DNA of 64,000 bases from the NCBI RefSeq assembly GCF_002835935.1, contig NZ_PJCF01000006.1:496001-560000 (forward strand), written 5' to 3'. Source of the DNA: Paraglaciecola sp. MB-3u-78 (lineage in GTDB: Bacteria > Pseudomonadota > Gammaproteobacteria > Enterobacterales > Alteromonadaceae). Positions 50,859-59,512 of this stretch are shown in pieces. The translations under genes and the position numbers were made by a program. The notes below the pieces were generated by a model. It was given only the letters and a program-made list of their open reading frames with translations. It was not told the DNA's origin and made no database searches. Position 1 is the stretch's first letter, and every line of letters starts with the position of its first letter.

Positions 50859-51141
50859 ATGCAAAACAATCACTTTTCAGAAAAACTGGCAAACACAGGG
50901 AGTCACCAAGACTATCGTTTTGCATTTGTTATCATGACATCGCTGTTTTTTCTGGGGTTTTATCACTGTATTGAATGATATTTTGATCCCTCTTTTAAAA
51001 GAGTCATTTAATCTGAGTTACACCCAAGCCATGTTGGTACAGTCCTGTTTTTTTAGTGCCTATTTTATTGTATCCCCCTTTGCTGGTCGATTAGTAGGTA
51101 AGGTGGGCTATCAAAAAGGTATTGTGCTGGTACGCACTTAA
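50859..51141 (+). pseudogene. Remnant of FucP-like sugar:H+ symporter
   Basis: The first 34 codons ([15 protein letters not shown]) run into a frameshift near 50957-50961, where one extra T makes the frame end at TGA. Without it the sequence reads [20 protein letters not shown], then [20 protein letters not shown], the conserved start of the FucP/GluP family. About 95 residues of an expected ~420 remain before TAA at 51139. It is both frameshifted and truncated. Confidence 0.85.
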
Positions 51142-51268
51142 TGGTGCTAGGTTTATAGCTAAGCCCGACTAATATCACTAGATTTTGCAGGTAAAAAAAT
51201 ATAGATTTATACACCAGCATCGTTAACAATTATCTTACAATAATTTACCTGAGGGAAAGGTCATTTCG

Positions 51269-52009
51269 GTGAGTAAAAATAAACAAACACCACCACACAT
51301 AAGTTTAGATAGTCTTCCTGTGGAGTATTTATTAGAAGCCTATGATCTGTTGCCAGACATATTGTTTTGGATTAAAGACACAAACAGTAAAGTGATATAT
51401 GCCAATCAATGTTTTTTAGATCATGTTGGCGTTCCCTGTTTGGAACAAGCTATTGGCCTGACAGATTTAGACTTTGCACCTAAACACCTAGCCAAACAAT
51501 TTATGATGGATGATCAACGCGTATTAAAGGGTGAATCCGTCACGGATAGGTTGGAGATGAACATGCCTGACTCAGGTGAAATCTGTTGGTTTACTACTTC
51601 AAAGCGCCCATTAAGAGATGAAACCGGCCAAATTATTGGTACTTATGGTATGTCTCGACATTTGGAAAAAACCGCTATTGCACTCAATGTTATGAGTGCG
51701 TTAAAAATGCCGGTCTCATATATACGTCTTAATTACATGCATAAAATCAGTCTTTCAACGTTGGCCGATATTTCATACCTGTCTATTAGTGCCTTGGAAA
51801 GACGTTTTAAAAAATTTTTACATAAAACGCCGCAACAATATATAACACAGGTAAGACTCGAAAATGCACGACGAATGTTAGTAGAAACCACATTACCTAT
51901 CTCAGTTATTGCAGGTGAAACTGGCTTTGGGGACCCCAGTTATTTTAGTCACAAATTTCATCAAGAATATGCTGAACTTCCCTCAGAATTTAGAGCAAAG
52001 CACCAATAA
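51269..52009 (+). CDS. AraC-family regulator with N-terminal PAS domain
   Basis: A 246-residue activator starting at GTG after GAGGGAAAGG. The PAS domain covers ~18-130 (LFWIKDTNSKVIYANQCFLD, DRLEMNMPDSGEICWF), and the C-terminal AraC double HTH covers ~150-246 (HKISLSTLADISYLSISALE, VIAGETGFGDPSYFSHKFHQ). Its substrate or ligand is unknown. It lies before the minus-strand oxidative sugar set and is the best candidate to bind the 32-bp motif with 21-bp half-site spacing. Confidence 0.9.
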   Translation: MSKNKQTPPHISLDSLPVEYLLEAYDLLPDILFWIKDTNSKVIYANQCFLDHVGVPCLEQAIGLTDLDFAPKHLAKQFMMDDQRVLKGESVTDRLEMNMPDSGEICWFTTSKRPLRDETGQIIGTYGMSRHLEKTAIALNVMSALKMPVSYIRLNYMHKISLSTLADISYLSISALERRFKKFLHKTPQQYITQVRLENARRMLVETTLPISVIAGETGFGDPSYFSHKFHQEYAELPSEFRAKHQ

Positions 52010-52147
52010 AATAGCTGTAGCGAAACTTTCAGCGCAGGTAAAACACCTGAGTTGCTGGACTAATTCAGTCATATTGGTACCGCCTAGCCTCTGAAATTTA
52101 GGCTTGTAGGCTATCTCCATATTGAATGGATCTAGCCTTTGGTTTGA

Positions 52148-53014
52148 TCAAAGTTTAAGTAAATACCCATCCAAACCCTTTTTAGACATTTCAACTGCTT
52201 GCATCGGTGTCAGGTCATTAGGATATTCTTCTTGCTCCACTACTAACCAACGGGTGCCTCCCACCTCAATATTCGCTTGGATTAATGCAGGCCAGTCTAT
52301 AGTGTCTTGTCCAATAATAGGCAGCTTACCTTTTGTACCTTCAGGTAATCGCACTTTATAATGAGTCGTTAAAGTACGTCCCGGATAACGACGGACATAT
52401 TCTACTGGGTCTTTACCTGCGTAAGTTACCCAGCCCACGTCTAGTTGTAATATCACGTTTTGGTGAGTAGATTGAGCGATAAAATCCCAGTATGTGTTTT
52501 GTTTATAATCATTAAATTCTTGAGCGTGGTTGTGATAACCAATCTGCATTCCGACTTTCGCCAACTTCTCTGATAATGTGTTCAACTCATTGACGACTTG
52601 CTGCACACCGACAGGACTAAAGGCTCGTTCATCGTAGGGCACAATTAAGCTGGTGCAACCAATCGCTTGGTAAAACGCGACAGTTTGCGCTAAGTTATCA
52701 TCACTGAGTTTGTCAAAATGCACATGGGCACCACTGACCTGTAAGCCCAATTCATCTAACAATGATTTTAGGCCCGTTGGGTTCTCAGAAAATTCACCAA
52801 ATTCACCAGCAAATTCAACGCCTTTAAAACCCATATTAGCCAATGCCTGCAGAGTGCCTTTAACATCGGCTTTTACTTCATTCTTAACCGACCAAAGCTG
52901 CACACTCACTTTTGATAAGCTTGAGGCCGTTGTTGACTGGGTTGCACAACCCAGAAAACTCAATATTAATACACCTACCATACTGGCCAGGCTCATTCGT
53001 TTAATTATGTTCAT
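52148..53014 (-). CDS. Lipoprotein sugar isomerase/epimerase-like TIM-barrel protein
   Basis: A 288-residue xylose-isomerase-like TIM barrel with a lipoprotein signal peptide (MASMVGVLILSFLGC-type; lipobox LSFLGC). The start at 53014 follows GGAGAAAGAC. Motifs include LWSVKNEVKADVKGTLQALA, GFKGVEFAGEFG, IGYHNHAQEF, QLDVGWVTYAGKDPVEYV and WLVVEQEEY, supplying metal ligands H, D and E. Lipid anchoring in the envelope is unusual for this family and fits a role as a periplasmic 3-keto-glycoside lyase or hydrolase next to the GMC enzyme; that role is inference. Confidence 0.87.
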   Translation of the reverse strand: MNIIKRMSLASMVGVLILSFLGCATQSTTASSLSKVSVQLWSVKNEVKADVKGTLQALANMGFKGVEFAGEFGEFSENPTGLKSLLDELGLQVSGAHVHFDKLSDDNLAQTVAFYQAIGCTSLIVPYDERAFSPVGVQQVVNELNTLSEKLAKVGMQIGYHNHAQEFNDYKQNTYWDFIAQSTHQNVILQLDVGWVTYAGKDPVEYVRRYPGRTLTTHYKVRLPEGTKGKLPIIGQDTIDWPALIQANIEVGGTRWLVVEQEEYPNDLTPMQAVEMSKKGLDGYLLKL

Positions 53015-53084
53015 GTCTTTCTCCAAAATCATCAATATTATATGCAATTAATTCATACCTAAAGGCAACCAATGCAGGGTGACT

Positions 53085-54812
53085 TTATATTCTGCCCTGT
53101 TTCAATTGCTCGGCTGCATAGTCCACAGCGCGCACAGTGAGTGCCATAAACGTTAATGACGGGTTTTGAACCGCTGATGAACAAAAACTTGCACCATCGG
53201 TGACAAAAAGGTTGTTTACGTCATGAGATTGGTTGTATTTATTTAACACCGAGGTTTTTGCATCATGCCCCATACGAGCACTACCGACTTCATGTATAGC
53301 GATACCAGGACTACGATGTGTTGCACCACTTGTAACGTTTTCTAAACCGGCTTTAACCAGCATCTCAGCGCCAACTTTAGCCGCATCTTCCATCATTAAC
53401 ATTTCATTCTCTGACCATCGACAATTGATCTCCAATTGCGGCATTCCCCATTTATCTTTAAGGGTGGGATGTAAGGCTATATGATTTTCAAAGCGAGGTA
53501 ACATTTCACCTTGGGCACTCAAATTGAATCTCCATTTACCCGCCTGACCTAATTTTTGTTTAAGATTTATTCCTATGCCATCTGCATGTTGCATACTTTT
53601 CCAATCCTCTCGATAAGCACCACCAGAGAAAGCAAATCCTCGAAGATAGTGTTTACTGCCCAGACTTGGTTTATATTGAAAATTGGGTATCAATATTCCA
53701 CCGGGGCGTCGTCCCCGATAGTTCTCATTTTCAAAGCCTGGGATGTCTCCTTGGGCAGTAGCGTTGTAGTTGTGATCCATTAAATAATGGCCGAGTGTAC
53801 CTGAGCTATTGGCAATACCATTGGGAAAGGATTTTGATTTGGAGTTGAGCATGATTTGAGTACTACCAATAGTAGATGCACATAAAAACACTACTTTGCC
53901 AAAGTATTCACGTTCACTCAGATCATTATTGTCAATAATCCTGACTCCCTTGACCTTTTTGGTTTTTTCATCATAAATCAGGCTTTGCACCACACTATTA
54001 GCGGCCACATGTAAATTGCCGGTTTTTGCTGCTGCAGGCAAAGTAGAGCTTTGAGTCGAAAAATATGCACCAAAAGAACAACCCTTATGGCATTCGTTTC
54101 GGGCCTGACATTGTATCCGCCCCTGAGAAAGATGCAGTTCCGTGGGTTGAGTCAGATGTGCCGTGCGCCCCATGATCATAGTGCGCCCCGGAAAATTCTT
54201 TTCGATTGACGCTTTAACCGCTATTTCTGGAAGGGTCATTTCAAGGGGGGGTAAATATTCACTATCAGGCAGTTGTTCCAGATTTTCATGAGAACCACTG
54301 ATCCCGGCATGAATTTCCACATGGCTGTACCAAGAGGCCAAATCTTTATAACGAATTGGCCAGTCATTGCCATGTCCATCGAGGCTATTGGCAGCGAAGT
54401 CGTGATCACTGAGCCGATAAGACTGGCGATGCCAAGTTAGAGATTTTCCGCCTAACTGGTTTCCGCGGATCCAACTGAATGTCGTACCTTTTGCTGTGGT
54501 GTAGGGTAGGTCTCGGTCATTACCAAAAAAGTGCTTTGTTGCATCATTAAAGGCATAACACTGTTGCTGGATTTTGTATTGTTGCTCAACCAGTAAATTA
54601 TTAACTTTGGTGCGTTGGGGTTGCTGCCAGGGAGGAATACCTTCCCCAATATAGTCTTTTCTATGTTCAACTACTGGGCCTCGTTCAATCATTAATGTCT
54701 TGAGACCGCGCTCACAAAATTCTTTGGCTGCCCATCCTCCTGATATGCCTGAGCCAACCACTATTGCGTCAAATACCTGCTTGGTTTCTTTGATATACAA
54801 GTCGTCATTCAT
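53085..54812 (-). CDS. GMC-family oxidoreductase, putative glucoside 3-dehydrogenase catalytic subunit
   Basis: A 575-residue flavoprotein. FAD loop DAIVVGSGISGGWAAKEFCE, cysteine set CQARNECHKGCSFGAYF like that binding an iron-sulfur cluster in bacterial FAD-glucose/glucoside dehydrogenases, and the C-terminal GMC motif LFVTDGASFCSSAVQNPSLT. No signal peptide; the next gene upstream encodes a Tat-signal small subunit, so export as a complex is likely. With that partner the set matches the catalytic and small subunits of glucoside 3-dehydrogenases. No cytochrome c subunit is nearby. C3 specificity is inferred. Confidence 0.85.
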   Translation of the reverse strand: MNDDLYIKETKQVFDAIVVGSGISGGWAAKEFCERGLKTLMIERGPVVEHRKDYIGEGIPPWQQPQRTKVNNLLVEQQYKIQQQCYAFNDATKHFFGNDRDLPYTTAKGTTFSWIRGNQLGGKSLTWHRQSYRLSDHDFAANSLDGHGNDWPIRYKDLASWYSHVEIHAGISGSHENLEQLPDSEYLPPLEMTLPEIAVKASIEKNFPGRTMIMGRTAHLTQPTELHLSQGRIQCQARNECHKGCSFGAYFSTQSSTLPAAAKTGNLHVAANSVVQSLIYDEKTKKVKGVRIIDNNDLSEREYFGKVVFLCASTIGSTQIMLNSKSKSFPNGIANSSGTLGHYLMDHNYNATAQGDIPGFENENYRGRRPGGILIPNFQYKPSLGSKHYLRGFAFSGGAYREDWKSMQHADGIGINLKQKLGQAGKWRFNLSAQGEMLPRFENHIALHPTLKDKWGMPQLEINCRWSENEMLMMEDAAKVGAEMLVKAGLENVTSGATHRSPGIAIHEVGSARMGHDAKTSVLNKYNQSHDVNNLFVTDGASFCSSAVQNPSLTFMALTVRAVDYAAEQLKQGRI

Positions 54813-54879
54813 TGCTTGTTCCTTTATTCACTTATCATAATTTCTAAAATATTGGGAATATGTTTGTGATCAGTTACTA

Positions 54880-55512
54880 TCAATAATAGGCCAGTGAACC
54901 TGTGCCTTTTCCGTCTTTATCATAAGGGACTGAACCTGTGAAACCACCAGGCACGGCTAAATAATTTAGCTCTTGTGAGGCACCAACCTCGGAAGTGTAA
55001 TAGCCAAAAATAATCAGACCTTTAATTAACTTCCAGTTTTGTTTGTCTTCACTGTTAAACCCATTTTGTATTTTTTCCAGTGACGTCAGTAAGTCATATT
55101 GTTGCTGCTTGTCACAAGCAGTGAATGGCTTGTTAAACTCTTTGCTAGCCACTTGGTCAATTTTCATTAGGATAGATTTGGCCTGCTGTTGTTGATCTTT
55201 TGTGTGGCAATGAAACAACTGATTATCTAAAAAACCATGAGTGTCGACTTCTGCAGCACCTAGTGTTTTAGTTTTAGGGATCACTACCGCACAGATATCC
55301 TTTAATTGATTCATCTGCGTTTGTCTGAATATTTTCCCTGCAGTTTTGGCACTATTGGCTTTGGGGGTATAAGCAACTGCCACCGAAATGGCATTGCCCC
55401 CTAGCAACTGCGCAGCTGTGGCAGCACTGAAAATTGCGGTCATGCCAGCAATAAAACATCGCCTGCTTTTATCTGTGACTGCTGGTTTATCAACTTGCGT
55501 TGTGTTTTTCAT
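54880..55512 (-). CDS. Gluconate 2-dehydrogenase subunit 3-like protein with Tat signal
   Basis: A 210-residue small subunit. The N-terminus has DKSRRCFIAGMTAIFSA, a twin-arginine motif (SRRxF) followed by a hydrophobic segment. The body (FRQTQMNQLKDICAVVIPKT, GFLDNQLFHC, EKIQNGFNSEDKQNWKLIKG) matches the family that pairs with GMC dehydrogenases and carries them through TatABC. AGGAGG lies just before the ATG. It is 67 bp before the GMC gene, its expected partner. Confidence 0.9.
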   Translation of the reverse strand: MKNTTQVDKPAVTDKSRRCFIAGMTAIFSAATAAQLLGGNAISVAVAYTPKANSAKTAGKIFRQTQMNQLKDICAVVIPKTKTLGAAEVDTHGFLDNQLFHCHTKDQQQQAKSILMKIDQVASKEFNKPFTACDKQQQYDLLTSLEKIQNGFNSEDKQNWKLIKGLIIFGYYTSEVGASQELNYLAVPGGFTGSVPYDKDGKGTGSLAYY

Positions 55513-55651
55513 ATTGCCTCCTAATGGCTATAGGTAAAATTTTGTTGTTGTGCTGCCAAACATGTTTTATCAATCACACTACTCGTCAACGGATCCCAAC
55601 TACTGGCGACTAACATTCTCAATGAGGTTAGTTAACCTTTAAGGATGGAAC

Positions 55652-56875
55652 TTAGTCACTGGCAGTGATCTTCTCATTTTTAAATGCCAGTAAAAATATG
55701 ATGAATACACCCAAGGCAAACGCGGCTGGAAATAACCAAATATCAAACCAGGAATGACCCACATCGGTTGTGTACGAGTCGGTTATTTTACCCGCCATCC
55801 AAAATCCGATTAACATGCCGACACCATAAGTGGCCAAGGTAATAAGACCTTGCGCCGCATTTTTGACTTTTTCACCTGCTTTGGAATTGGTATATATTTG
55901 CCCAGACACAAAGAAAAAGTCATAACAAATCCCATGTAAGGCTATACCTATGAGTAACAGGGCAATGCCGCTATCTGCGTTGCCATAAGCAAACAAGATA
56001 TAACGAATGACCCAAGCAAACATGCCAATTAGTAAAGTGATCTTGATGCCAAAGCGATTTAAAAATACCGGCAGTGCCAGCATAAATACAACTTCTGATA
56101 CCTGCCCGAGGGTCATTTTTCCTGTGGCGTTGGCGACACCTGATTCAGTTAAAAATGGGTTGGCATTTTGATAATAAAAAGCCAAAGGAATACAAATTAG
56201 AATCGAAGATAAGAAGAACACTAAAAAGTTTCTATCCTTCAACAGTGCTAATGCATCCAGTCCCAATACCTGTCTCAAACCCACTCTCTCCCCGGAACTT
56301 TTGGGAGGCGTTTTAGGTAAAGTGAAACTGAACAATCCTAATAATAGTGAGGCAACGGCACACAATAAAAAGGTGTTACGCAACATGCCCTGTGCGATAG
56401 CTTCCTTGCCGTCCCAGGCAAACAGGTAACTGATTGCTAAACCGGCAACAATCCAGCCAATCGTGCCCCAAACTCTAATTTTTCCAAACTGCTTTGACGG
56501 ATCCTTCATTTGTGCAAAGGAAACTGAATTAACTAAAGCTAAGGTTGGCATATAGGCAATCATGTAGGCCAGTACAAAGGGGTAAAACGCTTCAAAATCA
56601 GCTGCTTGATATAAACAATATAACAGCCCAGCACCAATCAAATGCAATACCCCCAGGATCCGCTCGGCATTAAAATAACGATCGGCAATGAGACCAATAA
56701 TAAAAGGGGCGATGATCGCACCCCATGATTGAGTTGAGAAAGCCATACCAATTTGGCCGCCCGAAGCAGACAAGTTGTTAGCTAAGAATGTTCCTAGGGT
56801 AACAAACCAGCCTCCCCAGATGAAAAACTGTAGAAACATCATGACACTAAGGCGAAGGGTTATATTATTCATCAT
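55652..56875 (-). CDS. MFS transporter, nucleoside:H+ symporter (NupG-like) family
   Basis: A 407-residue, twelve-span inner-membrane transporter. AGGAGT lies before the ATG at 56875. MFLQFFIWGGWFVTLGTFL, FSTQSWGAIIAPFIIGLIAD, IRVWGTIGWIVAGL and GIALHGICYDFFFVSGQIY are family motifs. Although annotated for nucleosides, members in sugar-oxidation clusters are thought to carry sugars or keto-sugars. Position between the G3DH-like genes and cytoplasmic sugar enzymes suggests it imports the oxidised product. Confidence 0.88.
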   Translation of the reverse strand: MMNNITLRLSVMMFLQFFIWGGWFVTLGTFLANNLSASGGQIGMAFSTQSWGAIIAPFIIGLIADRYFNAERILGVLHLIGAGLLYCLYQAADFEAFYPFVLAYMIAYMPTLALVNSVSFAQMKDPSKQFGKIRVWGTIGWIVAGLAISYLFAWDGKEAIAQGMLRNTFLLCAVASLLLGLFSFTLPKTPPKSSGERVGLRQVLGLDALALLKDRNFLVFFLSSILICIPLAFYYQNANPFLTESGVANATGKMTLGQVSEVVFMLALPVFLNRFGIKITLLIGMFAWVIRYILFAYGNADSGIALLLIGIALHGICYDFFFVSGQIYTNSKAGEKVKNAAQGLITLATYGVGMLIGFWMAGKITDSYTTDVGHSWFDIWLFPAAFALGVFIIFLLAFKNEKITASD

Positions 56876-56925
56876 TGTTATTACTCCTATAGGCAAAGTC
56901 GCTGCGCGCAGGCCATTGCAAAGAC

Positions 56926-57984
56926 TTAATCATGTAAGCCTAAAATTTGGCGATTTAAATTGTCATCTTTTGCAGTAGAAGCAAAATCATCAAAAGCCTT
57001 TTCAGTGGTTCTAATGAGATGTTTACGGATAAAATCTACCCCTTCTTTTGCGCCATCTTCCGGGTGTTTTAAACAACATTCCCACTCAAGCACTGCCCAC
57101 CCATCAAAACCATATTGGGTGAGTTTGCTGAAAATGCCGTTAAAATCTATTTGTCCATCACCTAGAGAACGGAAACGTCCAGGACGCTCTACCCAATCTT
57201 GATACCCTCCATAAACGCCTGATCGACCAGACATATTGAATTCTGCATCTTTCACATGAAATGCCTTGATGCGCTCATGGTAAATGTCAATAAAGGCAAG
57301 GTAGTCCACATGTTGTAATACGAAATGACTTGGGTCATAGAGGATATTGGCCCGAGGATGATTATTGGTGGCGGCTAAAAACCGCTCAAATGTTACGCCG
57401 TCATGAAGGTCTTCACCGGGATGTAACTCATAACAAACATCAACACCCGCATCATCAAAGGCATTTAGAATGGGTAGCCACAGACGAGCCAATTCGCCAA
57501 ATCCTTTTTCTACCAATCCCGCGGGGCGCTGTGGCCAGGGATAAAAAGTTTGCCATAATAATGCGCCTGAAAAAGTGACATGGCAGGTAAGTCCAAGTCT
57601 TTTACTGGCCAGTGCCGCGTACTTAAGTTGTTGCGTTGCCCATACAGCCCTTTCTTTAGGATTGTTTCTCACTGTTTCTGGTGCAAAGCCATCAAACATT
57701 TGATCATAGGCTGGATGTACCGCTACCAATTGTCCCTGTAAATGAGTGGACAACTCACTTATTTGTAATCCGGCGGCTTTTACGACGGCGGCAATTTCAT
57801 CACAATATGTTTGGCTATTAGCTGCCAACTCCAAATCGAAGACTCGCTTGTCCCATGTGGGTATTTGTACCGCCTTATACCCCAGCTGTGCCACCCAAGT
57901 ACAAATATTGGTTAAGGAATTAAATGGGGCTTCATCGCTTAAAAATTGTGCCAGAAATATCCCTGGTCCTTTGATGTTTTTCAT
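56926..57984 (-). CDS. Sugar phosphate isomerase/epimerase-family TIM-barrel protein (cytoplasmic)
   Basis: A 352-residue xylose-isomerase-like TIM barrel without signal peptide. It shows LGYKAVQIPTWDKRVFDLE, HVTFSGALLWQTFYPWP, VCYELHPGEDLHDGVTFE, LYDPSHFVLQHVDYLAFID, and FDGWAVLEWECCLKHPEDGA, giving E, D, H and E ligands for a divalent metal. Closest in style to IolE/IolI-like and 3-keto-sugar enzymes. It lies between the MFS gene and the Gfo/Idh/MocA dehydrogenase. Exact reaction unknown. Confidence 0.88.
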   Translation of the reverse strand: MKNIKGPGIFLAQFLSDEAPFNSLTNICTWVAQLGYKAVQIPTWDKRVFDLELAANSQTYCDEIAAVVKAAGLQISELSTHLQGQLVAVHPAYDQMFDGFAPETVRNNPKERAVWATQQLKYAALASKRLGLTCHVTFSGALLWQTFYPWPQRPAGLVEKGFGELARLWLPILNAFDDAGVDVCYELHPGEDLHDGVTFERFLAATNNHPRANILYDPSHFVLQHVDYLAFIDIYHERIKAFHVKDAEFNMSGRSGVYGGYQDWVERPGRFRSLGDGQIDFNGIFSKLTQYGFDGWAVLEWECCLKHPEDGAKEGVDFIRKHLIRTTEKAFDDFASTAKDDNLNRQILGLHD

Positions 57985-58005
57985 GAATATGGGTTACCTG
58001 TATTT

Positions 58006-59181
58006 TTATTTTTGAGACATGGGTTGAAGAGTGAAGCTATGCCATTTTTGTTGTGATTGACTCGAAGCCACTACGTTTTCAATAAATGCCATGCCTCGAA
58101 CAGCTTGGTGAATGCCTGGCATATCCTCAGCGTACTCCGGGCTAGGTTGATTCGCTTTTTTTGCCTCAATTTGCCCAGCAAAGTTTACGTATAAGTTGGC
58201 AAAAGCTTCGATATATCCTTCTGGATGTCCAGCTGGTGTTCTCAGGTTAGCAAGCGTCAAAGGAGACAGGGATCCCACTCCAGCTCTGAGTATCTGAGTT
58301 GATTGGTCAGGAAATTTAAGCCACAGCGAATTGGGTTCTAATTGAGACCATTCCAAACTGGCTTTCTCACCATATACCCGTAAATTCAGTCTATTTTCTT
58401 CACCTATGGCCACTTGGCTTGCCAGTAATACCCCTCGTGCACCCGAACTAAACTTCAACATCACAGTGCCATCATCGTCCAGTACTCGGCCAGTAACAGT
58501 GGGAGCGATATCAGCACACATCTCACTGATTTCATCATCACAGCAATACTCTGCTAGATTAGCCGCGTGTACTCCGATGTCTGCCATACAACAACTTATA
58601 CCCGCGTATTTAGGGTCGAGGCGCCACATGGCTTGTTTACTTGCTTCGTCATCAGAGCTGGCTAACCATCCTTGAGAGTATTCAACGACCACTTTTTTTA
58701 TCTTTCCCAATTGCCCGTCAATGATGCGTTGTCGCGCTTCTTTTACCATGGGGTAGCCTATGTAGGTATGGGTTAAACCATACAAACAGCTAGAATCGTC
58801 AAGCAGCGTTTTAAGCGCTAATGCTTCTGCGAGATTAAAGGTGGCAGGTTTGTCAGACAACACGTTGAAGCCACTTTGAATAGCCAATTTGGCAACCGGG
58901 AAATGTAAATGATTCGGCGTGACAATTGTCACAAAATCCATACGTTCATCTTCAGAGAGAGTGGACTCGGTGGCAAACATTTGTTGATAAGAGGCATAAC
59001 ACCTTGATGCATCTAAACCCAAAGACTGCCCACTATGCAGGCATGTTTGCGGATCACTACTAAAAGCACCACATACCAGCTCAATTTTACTGTCTAATGC
59101 GGCGGCCATACGGTGGATCTCACCAATAAAAGCACCAGCACCCCCACCCACCATGCCCATCTTTATTTTATTGATCATCAT
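58006..59181 (-). CDS. Gfo/Idh/MocA-family oxidoreductase
   Basis: A 391-residue NAD(P)-dependent sugar or inositol dehydrogenase. Rossmann loop KMGMVGGGAGAFIGEIHRMA, VTIVTPNHLHFPVAKLAIQS, and catalytic-type GFNVLSDKPATFNL (DKP replaces the usual EKP), then a beta-sheet C-terminal domain with GISCCMADIGVHAANLAEY. AAGGTGA precedes ATGATG; the second ATG has better spacing. First gene of the minus-strand catabolic run and a candidate for reducing the imported 3-keto sugar. Confidence 0.9.
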   Translation of the reverse strand: MMINKIKMGMVGGGAGAFIGEIHRMAAALDSKIELVCGAFSSDPQTCLHSGQSLGLDASRCYASYQQMFATESTLSEDERMDFVTIVTPNHLHFPVAKLAIQSGFNVLSDKPATFNLAEALALKTLLDDSSCLYGLTHTYIGYPMVKEARQRIIDGQLGKIKKVVVEYSQGWLASSDDEASKQAMWRLDPKYAGISCCMADIGVHAANLAEYCCDDEISEMCADIAPTVTGRVLDDDGTVMLKFSSGARGVLLASQVAIGEENRLNLRVYGEKASLEWSQLEPNSLWLKFPDQSTQILRAGVGSLSPLTLANLRTPAGHPEGYIEAFANLYVNFAGQIEAKKANQPSPEYAEDMPGIHQAVRGMAFIENVVASSQSQQKWHSFTLQPMSQK

Positions 59182-59281
59182 TCACCTTTGTTTGCTAAAC
59201 ACGACACCGCGGATTACATTGCAAAATGTTAATTTATTGTAAAGGTAATATTAAATGTATTGGGACCAAAAAAGGTATCGT

Positions 59282-59313
59282 AAAATCGGTTTTATATGCA
59301 ACAAAATCGGCGT
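59282..59313 (+). promoter_or_regulatory. 32-bp operator-like motif, copy C
   Basis: AAAATCGGTT at the left and ATCGGCGT at the right, spaced as in copies A and B at 35654 and 35719. It lies 101-132 bases before the Gfo/Idh start and 200 bases before pirin. Read toward the gene, its orientation fits pirin; for the Gfo/Idh gene it is reversed relative to copies A and B. Confidence 0.65.
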
Positions 59314-59414
59314 CATGAAGACAATATCTTTAACTACTCATTTTTGAAAAAAATCGATTCATTAAAAATATTACGTTATACCCGTTCCATTTCTAAGCAT
59401 TCGCTGTAACTAAA

Positions 59415-59433
59415 TGTTCTAAAAAGTAGAACA
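59415..59433. promoter_or_regulatory. Palindromic operator candidate upstream of pirin
   Basis: TGTTCTA-AAAAG-TAGAACA is a perfect 7-5-7 inverted repeat, 80 bases before the pirin start, a usual place for a dimeric repressor or LysR/HxlR-type activator site. Its regulator is unknown. Confidence 0.6.
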
Positions 59434-59477
59434 AACGTAGCTAATTATTGCGTTATTTTTTCATTAATATCGCAAGT

Positions 59478-59511
59478 ATACTTTCCTCATCAACTTAGAA
59501 GAGGAAAGTAT
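59478..59511 (+). promoter_or_regulatory. Hairpin covering the pirin ribosome-binding site
   Basis: ATACTTTCCTC (59478-59488) and GAGGAAAGTAT (59501-59511) pair perfectly over 11 bp with a 12-base loop. The right arm contains the GAGG Shine-Dalgarno of the pirin gene, whose ATG starts two bases later. In RNA it would hide the start site. Confidence 0.75.
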
Positions 59512-59512
59512 T

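Larger units (their letters stand above)
59182..59512. promoter_or_regulatory. Divergent control region of the Gfo/Idh operon and pirin gene
   Basis: No gene in 331 bp. It contains the third 32-bp motif (59282-59313), a 7-5-7 palindrome (59415-59433), and an 11-bp inverted repeat over the pirin ribosome-binding site (59478-59511). Confidence 0.6.
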
